The notes beneath the pieces are model-generated. The model saw only the letters and a list, made by a program, of their open reading frames with translations. It made no database searches and was not told the DNA's origin. The position numbers were made by a program, and so were the translations under genes. This document shows positions 22,292-34,100 of a stretch of DNA of 64,000 nucleotides, in pieces; positions within the stretch are counted from its first letter, which is position 1; every line of letters begins with the position of its first letter. Origin of the DNA: Mugil cephalus (lineage: Eukaryota > Chordata > Actinopteri > Mugiliformes > Mugilidae); contig NC_061786.1 in assembly GCF_022458985.1 (NCBI RefSeq), positions 23,239,474 through 23,303,473 of the forward strand. The letters run 5' to 3'.

Positions 22292-25050
22292 GACCGGGAG
22301 GAAGAGGACGACCGCGGGGCGACAGAGACGGGATGACAAACAGGATTCAGGTCTGTTCAGGCGACTGGACTCAGAATATATATTATTATGGAAGAAGAAG
22401 AAGAAGAAGGAGGAACTCACACTCACACACAGACTCAGAAGAGACTGAGACGCGTTCAGCTGCAGACAAAACGTTGTGGAAACGTTGTTGTACAGGTCGA
22501 CACGGAGCAGCTCACCTGTCCTGACGCCATCGGCCCCGCCCCCGTCTGCTGAGCCCTGAACGTAGCCCTGACAACACTACCCCCCCACCCCCACCCCCAC
22601 CCCCACCCCCCCCACTCATTTTAACACTAGTGTGACGGACTTAAAGCCCCCCCCATCAGGAGTAGTGATGATTTATTCCCCCACCTCCCTCCCTCCAGAC
22701 CTCGTCCAGCTCCTAATCAGCTGTTTCTCTCTTAGCAGTGAGGGTTTGTTTCAGAGTGGTTCTGTTAATTTACACGCCGTCAGTGAACGCAGCGCAGCCG
22801 TGAGAGATTTACACCGACAGACAAAAAAAAACTGGGGAGGATCAAGCATCAGAATAAAGGTTTTTAAAGAAGCTCATGTGAGTTTCTTCTGCAGTTTGGT
22901 GTTTTTGTCACAAACGAATTTGCAGTTGCGTTCACAGAATGCAGGAAAAATGGACGTTCAAGCCCTGAACGCACCAAAATGAAAACCTCTGTACGACCAG
23001 ACACCAGTTTGTTTTCTTCTCCCCAGAAAAATAAATAGATTTAATAGATTTTGGATAAATTTAGAAAAAGGAAACGTGCAGATGCTCGTGTTCTGTGGCG
23101 ACTGGAGGTCCAGGTCGTTCGGTCCTGAAACCCGTTGTGCTAAAACAGAAACAGCTTGTGAACGCTCAGTGTCCCGGTTCTGAACTCGTGTGTTTTTAGA
23201 AATCGAACGTACGGCTTCATCCGTGTTTCAGACGCCAGTTTACAAGGATCCAGGGTTAGTTTTTAGTTCGTTTCCCTGCTAAATAAACGGAGTTCGTTGT
23301 GGACTCGTGCTCGCTATGTGCGGACGGATGAGTTTGGTTCTGTAGCCGCGGGATCAGAACCGGGACGCTGACTTCAGCTCCATGAAGCGGTTTAAACGTC
23401 TGGAGGGCGACGGCCACAAACATTCAGCCCGGGAACAGAACGTCGTCGTGGTTTTTCTCTGTTTCAGCTTTTTAATAATTAAATCTGAACTTAAGCTTCA
23501 GACAAAACGAGAGGAAAATAAAAGATAAAAAAAAATAAATAAACTGTCAGATTTTAACTTTTTTACAGTTTTTAAGGAATTTAAACTAAGACGGTAAAAG
23601 AAAGTGAACGCGAGCTGTTGGGTTTTTTGTTTCTCAGTAAATCAGATTTTCAGTTTGAGGTTCGAGCCGATTGGACGAGAGGATTGGTTAACACCCCCTG
23701 ACCTCAGCCCCTGGTGGGCCAATCAGAGCCCTGCGTTTATTTAAAGCCCAGCGATGTAACAGGATTCAGCGTTACTGTAGTTACATATTTTTGTTCGTGT
23801 AAAATAAATCTAGTTTTTATAACTCTTTTTTATAAATGTCTCGTTAGGATTCTGGTTCCTCTTAAACCGTCCAGCCCCGCCCATCTACTTCCTGTTTCCC
23901 ATCGCGTGGTGACTCATAGATCTCGCTTCCGTCTGATTGGTTGAGGAGGACACAGAGTTTAAATAATGTAGAGAAGAGGAGGAGGAGGAAGGTGCTAATG
24001 AGCTGAAAGACCTTTATTCACCATCAACTTTAATTAGAATCTAAAGAAACGAGTTTGGTATAAAACTCTTTATTCACTGTTTTATTTGTTAGCATGAAGC
24101 TAAATCCAGCCTGGTCACAGCAGCAGCATCAGAATTTAGTTTGGTAAAAAGTATAATTACTTTAAAACATAAATAAAATACAAAAATAAAAACTACAAAT
24201 CTGAAATGTAGAACAAAGGTAATGTCACCGTAAAGAAAAGGACTCATTTTTGTAGTTGGATCATTTTAAAAAATAAGAGTTTTCAGCTAAAGAATTACAG
24301 AACGTATAACTGAGCAAAAATAAATAGTAAAAACTTATTTGATGCAACAAAATAAACTAAAATCTAAAAAGGTTTTAACCAGGTTGTTGTTGTTAAACTT
24401 GAGTCTGATCTTTACAGACTGGTGAGTTGTACCTGAACACAGCACTTAGCTCCTCCCCCTCCTCTTCTTCTTCTTCACCTTCATTTCACGTCAACGTTCG
24501 GCTGAATTTAATTTATTTAAATCATTTTAGTGTCGTCCGCTCCAGGAGGCGTCTGATTGGTCAGTTCCTCCTTAAAAAAAAAGAAAGTGTGAGAAAGCTG
24601 TCGTCTGATTGGCTGTTACCGCCTCCGACTTTTCCGTTTGTTTGTTTTTTTGTTTTGTTTTTTTTTTCTGATCCACAAATTTCTGACACGAGTGGCTCCC
24701 GATCGATCACGGCTCCAAATCAAACCGATAATAATTATTCTTTTATTTTATTTTTCTGATTTCACCGATGCTACGGTTTCCTGTGTAACTACAACTTTTC
24801 TGTTTGTGTAATGCATGATTAATACAATAAAAGTATTTTTTCTAGTCTTCCAAAAAATGGAAAAAAAGATCAGTTTGCGAGTTTTGATGAGTTTTGTAAG
24901 TTGTTTTTTTTTGTTTTGTTTTTTTTTGATTTACAAACTATGAACAGCAGATTTTAAAGACTGTACCACATAGAATACGGCTGTTGAAATGTATATAAAA
25001 TGTCTATAATAACTATTAAATGGTGTAACTGTACAGAGCTGCACGTCCTC
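22292..25050 (+). other. strn3: STRN3 3' UTR (extent uncertain)
   Basis: No competing gene lies downstream of the STRN3 stop. Candidate poly(A) signals are AATAAA at 22853-22858 (short UTR) and 24826-24831 (long UTR). A CCCCCA-rich run at about 22579-22613 and an AAG run near 22390 are in the proximal part. Which end is used cannot be told from sequence alone. Confidence 0.45.
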
Positions 25051-25134
25051 CTTCATTCACAACATTTCAGCTTCGTTTGCTTTTTCACAGCAGATCAGTT
25101 CACACTGTTTTATTATTTATGATTCTCATGTGTA

Positions 25135-25173
<39 letters not shown>
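25135..25173. repeat. (ATT)n microsatellite
   Basis: About 13 ATT units in the region between the STRN3 and COCH 3' ends. The surrounding DNA (25050-26900) is AT-rich with no gene seen. Confidence 0.85.
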
Positions 25174-26904
25174 TCTGCATCAGCTGTAGCTCTAAATAAA
25201 TTCTAAATAATCTGAACACTGGTTCAGGATCCTTTAAGAATTTTCCCCTTTGGGATTGTTAAAGTAATCCTGGTCCAGAACCTGGTCCTGGTCCTGGTCC
25301 AGGTCTAAATAAACCTGGTGCTTCTCCAGATTCAGATGAAATCCAGAAGAACCAGATCCTTCGTGTCAGAAAGTCTCCAGTTAAATCTGAATCTTGTTCC
25401 AGAGCCGCGTCTGTTTAGAGCAAAATAAAAGATTTGAAATCACGGACTGAAGGAAACTATTTCTTCTTCATCTTCCTCCTTCCTTCCATTACATGGATCT
25501 AATAACTGGTTTCTGGGTTCCTACATTAAAAGAGGATCAATGAGGTCAACTTATTAATTTTTTTTATATTGAAAATCAAATCAACTCTTTATTTTATTTT
25601 AGAGTCTAAAACCAAACCTGAGCAGCGGATTCTCGGTGGAGAAAGTGACACTAGATATGAAACTGAACAAGAGTTTAAAAACCAACTATTCTTTATTGGG
25701 AAACAGGAAATAAATACAGAAACAGAACAGGAGTCAACACTCATCAGATGTTTAAATGTTTCATTTACAGAGAAGAAAAAATAATAATAAAAAAAAAACA
25801 TCCTGCAAACATTTTAATTACCAACTACAAAAAAATATATAAGTATTGTAAAGAAATAAAGTAAAAAGTGAGAATCAAACATATTCAACAGTTTAGTCTC
25901 GATTCATAATAATCTATGAAAAAAAATCAGATTTAATTAAACGTGAAGCACAAAAACTTTAAATGAGCTGATTTAATATTTTAGAGAAGAAAACTTCAAA
26001 TTGACGAATCACGTTCTACCACTGAGCTGATTATACGAGAACAAGAACGAGGTTCATGTTTCCTCCGTGTTCACACATGAAACCAGCCTCTAACACAGAG
26101 ACTCAGAGTTCTAGTCTGACTTTATAAACCGAATCATCTGCCTGAAACTCCTCTTTGTAATTTATTTAAAATATATTCAGATTAATGTCACCGATGACCA
26201 CGATGCTGAGATGAACTTAAAACAGCAAATTTCTAAGGCAACTTCTGAATGAGGCTCTGAAATCGTCCACTGACTCAGATTTTGCCGTTTGCTGGTGTAA
26301 ATAGATTTTGTTTTTATTTGAGATTAAAATTCTTAAATTCACTTAATTTGTTAGAAAATGTGAAATCAGTTTTAAGTGTCTAATTTTTAACCAGAAATCT
26401 CTTTGTTTATAGTTGTTATTCTATTATAACATTTCTGCTGCAGACTTTTTAATTACAACTAAATTCAGAAAATGACACCAACTCTTTTTTTTGCTTTGTT
26501 TTTTCATCAGATGAGAAAAATTCAGTCTTTAAATCTAATTAAAACGTTATTAAATACTTGATATAGATGTAAAGTATTTCACCGTCTCAGACACAGTTAA
26601 ATAGATGATTCTAAATGCAGATTGATTTAAAACCCTGTTCTAACGTTTTCTAATGTTTGATTTGTGTATTTATTAGATGTTTATTCATTTTTATTTTTAT
26701 TTCCTAAAAGCTCATTAACAAACACAAAAAAAAGAAAAAAAAGAAACAACCACAAGAAGTAGAAGAGTGAGATAATGAAGTGTTTTCTGTACATGTTCCA
26801 GGTTTCACTGCTGATGTTTACAGTCTATATACAGAGAGTTCGGGCCTGAACTTCCATCTCTGTGAGGACACGTTCTCCTGTTTCTGATAATCACACATAT
26901 GTTC

Positions 26905-27355
26905 ACTCCCTGGCCACTTTATTAGGTACACCAGAGGAACCATCTTAATATTCAGCTGTAGTTTCTAATGTCTGATTCTACTGGGTTTTCATTTTCTAAA
27001 ATTACTCGACTAGTGTTGGGAAAAAATATCCATGTGGCAACAAATCGGTATTTTTCCTTCAATCGTGATCGACTCCAAGCGGAATTATTTGGAAATGGAT
27101 CATATGGTTTTTTATTGTTTTTTGACTCAGTTTGTGCAATAAATTATCACATTTAAGCTGCATTTAAAATTTATCAGTGAACTATGTGTAATATTTCAAT
27201 ATATCGCAGTATATAAGTATCGTGATACGTATCGTATCGTGAGGTCCTAAAATATTTATCAAATCATCCAGTTTAACCTCCATCCTCCTGGTCAATCACC
27301 ACCTTTTAGATTAGACTTACCTAATGTACCTAATGAAGTGGCAAGTCACTGGATG
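26905..27355. mobile_element. Non-autonomous DNA transposon (MITE) with a nested insertion
   Basis: The ends read 'ggccactttattaggtacac' and, inverted, 'gtacctaatgaagtggc', forming terminal inverted repeats. Near the right end is 'aacctccatcctcctggtca', shared with the element at 58250-58535. Inside, about 27010-27250 holds a different repeat ending in 'atcgtgatacgtatcgtatc', probably a second element that jumped in. No transposase frame remains. Confidence 0.65.
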
Positions 27356-27686
27356 TGCTTTTTTTGTTCCAAATCTGAAAAAATTTCCATAAAACTCACG
27401 TTGTTGAGAAAATAATTCCTCTCAGTCTTTCAGAGACTTTTCCTAATTTAATGGAGACACTGATCCCGACATAATTTACGTCATTATTCTTCACAATAGT
27501 TTTTGTGTCAAATATTACAGATAAGAAGAATATGAACTTAGACGTGATATAAAGTCTCCTGAAAGGCTTTATATATTTTGTTCTTTTTTTTTTTTCGCAA
27601 AATACACTGAAAATTAGTTTTCTCCATTTTCTTCTGTAAACAGGAAGCAGAAACCTTTTTGTTCTGTTCGGAGGAATATATTTTGT

Positions 27687-27692
27687 TTTATT
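27687..27692 (-). terminator. coch: Candidate COCH polyadenylation signal
   Basis: AATAAA on the minus strand, about 460 bp past the COCH stop, and the first such hexamer met downstream. The 3' UTR also carries a CACACATCA run at 28060-28108. A 192-codon open frame (27974 to 27396) overlaps the UTR; its AT-rich, Phe/Lys-rich content gives no sign of a protein. Confidence 0.45.
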
Positions 27693-28152
27693 TACGTGTT
27701 TTTCCGCAGTGAAAACCTGTTTTACCAACACTAATCCAACATTTCTTTTTGGCAAATCGACACAGAAAATCTGTTCTGTTCTGTGTGGAGCTCTTTCATT
27801 TGTCTGGGTCCATGCAGGTATTTGAAGCTTCTGGTTCTGTTCTATATTTTTCTGCTTGTACTTGAAAAACAATAAAAACAATAAAAAAGAAGAAAAAAGA
27901 AATGATATAAAGCCACTTAAACACATCTCTTCCCAATTGAATGTCAAAGAGCTGTTTAGTAAACACATAAACACATAAACTTCTAATCATATTTTGGAGG
28001 TTTAAATTGACACCAATGATAAAAAAGTGTTGGTAAATTAAATTAGAAGGTAACAGGAGTGTGATGAGTGTGTGATGTGTGTGTGATGTGTGTGTGATGT
28101 GTGTGTTCTAGCAGTAAACGTCCTCACAGAGACAGAAAGACGAAGCCCGTCC

Positions 28153-31100
28153 TCAGTTTCTCTCGGTGAAGTCTCGGCAGATTCCTCGGACCAGAGCCGG
28201 GATGAACTCTCCCAGGCCGGTGAACTCTCGGGTGAAGAAGGTGTGACTGTCCTTCGGCTCCGATGACATCGCTCTGAGGTCATCCAGGGGCGCCCAGGCC
28301 ACGCCCACTGAGAAGATGGTGATGCCTGTGATTGGGCGAGAGAGACAGGTGTAGTTTCACTAATGGATGGAGCCTCTGACCAGGAGGTGACCAGCTCCTC
28401 TAACCCTCCAGACCTGGACCTGGACCCTGTAGCTTTATAACCAGGGCAGCACTACCAGTTTTACTATTATTATAAAAAATAAAAGGAGCAGACTCACATG
28501 ATTTTGTTATTTAATCAATAAATCAAGCTACTGTAATGATACTTTAATAATCTTTTTATTATTTAAGTTTGAAGTTTAATTTATGTTGTACAGATTTATT
28601 CTGTGTTGAGCAAACTCAAATTCCTTCATTAAAGCTGATTCTAATTCAGATAGATGCTAATGCTGCAGCTATGTTATTAAACAACTCTATTTGCAAAACT
28701 AGCTAAAGTTAGCCTCGTAAAGTTAACCTCCTGAGACCCGGTGTCCTCATATGGGGACGTTACGTTTCAGGTTTGTTTCAGCTTCTTATTCTACTTCATT
28801 TATTCCTGTTTTCCTCATAAAGAGACACTTTTCTCCGTCATGTCCTGGTAGCGAAGGATCATTACACTTGTTTATTTATTTTTATTAACTTTTCTAATCT
28901 GATGTAACATGAAAATTTAACTAATTCACAAGTAGAACTCGTTTTCATCGTTTCTGCTTTTGCATTAAAATAAACAGTTTTATATTTTGGTTCATTGGTG
29001 ACTTATATTGTAAAATACAGTGAAATAATTCATGTGTTCACATCATTCATTAATCCCAAATACCTAAAGATCTTAATCTTATTTTAAAGAAATTAAGATA
29101 AATTCCAAACAGATGTTTGTGTCTCAAAACATTAGTTTTCTTGTCCAGTTCAGCCCAATTGGATATAAAGTGAACCGGACCAATAACACAACAGAATTAT
29201 GACCTAGAAGTGACGACAACTCCAGACTTTCTCCATTTGTTTTAGTGCAAAGAAGAACAAGGAAATTAGGAGAATGTTAAAATTTAATAAACTATAAATA
29301 AACCTTCTGTTCACTTCTCTGATAAATTAGGAGTGGAAGTTATTTTCACTGATAAATGTCAGTTGTTTTCTGTGTAATCTTCATACTTTCATCACACATT
29401 AATGTCTGGTCCAGATCAGAACGTCTGTTTGCTGCCTGTGCTCCACATAAAAGAGACAATCATAAAACTAGAAGAAAAGTTCCATCTCCTTGTTTCCAAA
29501 CCTTGTTTCTGAGCAGCCAGCGCTGGATCTCTGACGTCGTCGTACGATTGTCCGTCCGTCACCACGATGAGGAAATTGCGACCAGGTCCAGTTCGTCTGC
29601 CAGAGACAAAAATGTATAGTTTGGTTTCTGATAAAGGTTGAGATGGATGGATTGGCCACTATTAGCCCACTAGAGGGAAGCAAAGAACCGTGGACGACCT
29701 TCTCTAGTTTCTAATGACACCAGCGTGGTAGAGTGGAGCAGATGGATTTTGGGTACAGTTCCTTTTTCCTTCCTAAAGGTTTAATTCCTTTTGAGTAGCA
29801 GCCATGTTGGAGGCAGCCTGTGATACCTGAACAGGTTCTGGGCGGTGTAGCTGATGGCCGATCCGGTCGACGTTCCTCCGCTCATGTACGAGATCCTCCT
29901 CAGAGCGCTGATGGCGTCCTCTTTGTTGGGATGATCTGCAAGGCCGAACTCCAGCCTCTGGTCGTAGGTGAACTGCACCGCACCTGCAGCAACGACAACA
30001 GCAACACAACCAAGTCAGTCGACCAATCATCGGTTAATCAGCTGCTCGCGCTTCGTCATGTTTCTCACCGATTCGAGCTCCAACGTCCGAGATGTCAAAG
30101 CTCCTGGCGATTCCTGCCAAGAAGTCCAGGACCAGCCGGAAGTTTCCGTCACCGACGCTGGACGAGCCGTCGATGAGGAAACCGATGTTCACAGAGTTGT
30201 AGCAAGTTTTACCTGTAGACACATTTATGATGAAAAGTTATATAGAGTCAGTCTGTTGATAACATCATAAGCATTAAAAAATCTGGATTTCATTATCAGG
30301 CAACCCAAACCCAAATCCTAACCCCAACCCAAACCCAAACTCCAACCCAAACTCAAACCCAAACCCAAACCCCAACTCAAACACCAACCCCAACCCCAAC
30401 TCAAACCCAAACACCAAATCCTAACCCCAACCCAAACCCAAACACCAACCCTAACTCAAACCCAAACCCAAACCCCAACCCCAACTCAAACCCCAACCTC
30501 AACCCCAACCCCAACATAAACCCAAACCCCAACCCCAACTCAAACCCAAACCCCAACCCCAACCCCAACTCAAACCCAAACCCAAACCCCAACCCCAACC
30601 CCAACACAAACCCAAACCCCAACTCAAACCCAAACCCCAACCCAAACCCCAAACCCCAACCCCAACTCAAACACCAACCCCAACCCCAACCCAAACCCCA
30701 ACCCAAACCCAAACCCAAACCCAAACCCAAACCCCAACCCCAACCCCAACCCCAACCCCAACACAAACCCAAACTCCAACCCCAACTCAAACCCAAACCC
30801 CAAGTCAAACTCAAACCCCAACCTAAACCTAAACCCCAACACCAATCCCAACTCAAACCCCAACCCCAACCTCAACCCCAACACAAACCCAAACTCAAAC
30901 CCCAACACAAACCCCAACTCAAACCCCAACCTCAACCTCAACTCAAACCCCAACACAAACCTGTTGATAACATCATGAGCATTAAAAAATCTGGATTTCA
31001 TTATCAGGCAACCCCAGCACAAACCCAAATCCCAATTCAAACCCCAACCCCACCCAAACCCAAACCCCAACCCCACCACAAGCACAAACCTAAACCTAAA

Positions 31101-34100
31101 CCCCAATCCCAACACAAACCTGTTGATAACATCACGAGGCATTAAAAATCTGGATTTCATAATCAGGCAACCCAATCCCCAACCCAAACTCAAACCTAAA
31201 CCCAAACTCCAACCCAAACCCAAACCTAAATCTAAACCTAAACCCCAACCCCAACTCCAACCCCAACCCCAGCTCGAACTCAAACTCAAACTCCAACCCC
31301 AACCCCAACTCAAACCTGTTGATAACATCATGAGCATTAAAAAATCTGGATTTCATAATCAGGCAACCCCAGCACAAACCCAATCCCCAACACAAACTCA
31401 AACCCCAACCTAAATCCCAACACCAACTCAAACCCCAACCCAAACCCCAACCCCAACACAAACCCAAACCTAAACCTAAACCCCAACTCAAACTCAAACC
31501 CCAACCCTAACTCAAACTCTAACTCCAACCCCAAACCCAAACCTAAACCTAAACGTGAACCCCAACCCCAACTCAAACCCAAACCCCAACCTAAACCTAA
31601 ACCCCACCACAATCCCAACTCAAACCCCAACCCCAACCTTAACCCCAACACAAAGCCAAACTCAAACCCCAACTCCAACCCTAACTCAAACCCCAACCCC
31701 AACCCAAACCCCAACCCAAACTCAAACCCCAACCCCAACCCCAACACAAACCCAAACTCCAACCCCAACTCAAACCCAAACCCCAAGTCAAACTCAAACC
31801 CCAACCTAAACCTAAACCCCAACACCAATCCCAACTCAAACCCCAACCCCAACCTCAACCCCAACACAAACCCAAACTCAAACCCCAACACAAACCCCAA
31901 CTCAAACCCCAACTCAAACCCCAACCTCAACCTCAACTCAAACCCCAACACAAACCTGTTGATAACATCATGAGCATTAAAAAATCTGGATTTCATTATC
32001 AGGCAACCCCAGCACAAACCCAATCCCCAACCCCACCACAAGCACAAACCTAAACCTAAACCCCAATCCCAACACAAACCTGTTGATAACATCACGAGGC
32101 ATTAAAAATCTGGATTTCATAATCAGGCAACCCAATCCCCAACCCAAACTCAAACCTAAACCCAAACTCCAACCCAAACCCAAACCTAAATCTAAACCTA
32201 AACCCCAACCCCAACTCCAACCCCAACCCCAGCTCGAACTCAAACTCAAACTCCAACCCCAACCCCAACTCAAACCTGTTGATAACATCATGAGCATTAA
32301 AAAATCTGGATTTCATAATCAGGCAACCCCAGCACAAACCCAATCCCCAACACAAACTCAAACCCCAACCTAAACCCCAACACCAACTCAAACCCCAACC
32401 CAAACCCCAACCCCAACACAAACCCAAACCTAAACCTAAACCCCAACTCAAACTCAAACCCCAACCCTAACTCAAACTCTAACTCCAACCCCAAACCCAA
32501 ACCTAAACGTGAACCCCAACCCCAACTCAAACCCAAACCCCAACCTAAACCTAAACCCCACCACAATCCCAACTCAAACCCCAACCCCAACCTTAACCCC
32601 AACACAAAGCCAAACTCAAACCCCAACTCCAACCCTAACTCAAACCCCAACCCCAACCCAAACCCCAACCCCACCACAAACCCAAACCTAAACCTAAACC
32701 CCAACCCCAACACAAACCTGTTGATAACATCATGAGCATTAAAAAATTTGGATTTCATAATCAGGCAACCCCAACACAAACCCAAACTCAAACCCCAACC
32801 CCAACTCAAACCTGTTGATAACATCATGAGCATTAAAAAATTTGGATTTCATAATCAGGCAACCCCAACCCTAACTCAAACCCCAACCCCAACCCCAACC
32901 CCAACACAAACCCAAACCTAAATCTAAACCTAAACCTAAGCCCCAACCCCAACTCAAACCTGTTGATAACATCATGAGCATTAAAAAATCTGGATTTCAT
33001 AATCAGGCAACCCCAGCACAAACCCAATCCCCAACACAAACCCAAACCCCAAACCCAATCCCCAACACAAACCCAAACCACAACCCCAACCCCAACTCAA
33101 ACCCCATCCTCAACCCCAACACCAACCCAAACCCAAACCCAAACCTAAACCCCAACCCCAACCCCAACACAAACCCAAACCTAAATCTAAACCTAAACCC
33201 CAACCCCAACCCCAACTCAAACCCCAACCCCAACCCAAACCCCAACTCAAACTCAAACTCTAACTCTAACTCCAACCCCAACACAAACCCAAACTCAAAT
33301 CATGAGCAATAAAAAACCTGGATTTCATAATCAGGCAACCCAAACCCCAACCCCAACCCAAACCTAAACCCCAACCCCAACTCAAACCCCAACCCCAACC
33401 CCAACCCCAACTCAAACCCCATCCTCAACCCCAACACCAACCCAAACCCAAACCCAAACCTAAACCCCAACCCCAACCCCAACACAAACCCAAACCTAAA
33501 TCTAAACCTAAACCCCAACCCCAACCCCAACTCAAACCCCAACCCCAACCCAAACCCCAACTCAAACTCAAACTCTAACTCTAACTCCAACCCCAACACA
33601 AACCCAAACTCAAATCATGAGCAATAAAAAACCTGGATTTCATAATCAGGCAACCCAAACCCCAACCCCAACCCAAACCTAAACCCCAACCCCAACTCAA
33701 ACCCCAACCCCAACCCCAACCCCAACTCAAACCCCATCCTCAACCCCAACACCAACCCAAACCCAAACCCAAACCTAAACCCCAACCCCAACACAAACCC
33801 AAACCTAAATCTAAACCTAAACCCCAACCCCAACCCAAACCCCAACCCTAACTCAAACTCAAACTCTAACTCCAACCCCAACACCAACCCAAACCCAAAC
33901 CCAAACCTAAACCCCAACCCCAACGCAAACCCAAACCTAAATCTAAACCTAAACCCCAACCTCAACTCAAACCCCAACCCCAACCCAGACCCCAACTCAA
34001 ACTCAAACTCTAACTCTAACTCCAACCCCAACCCAAACCCCATCCTTAACCCCAACCCCAACACAAACCCAAACTCAAATCATGAGCAATAAAAAATCTG

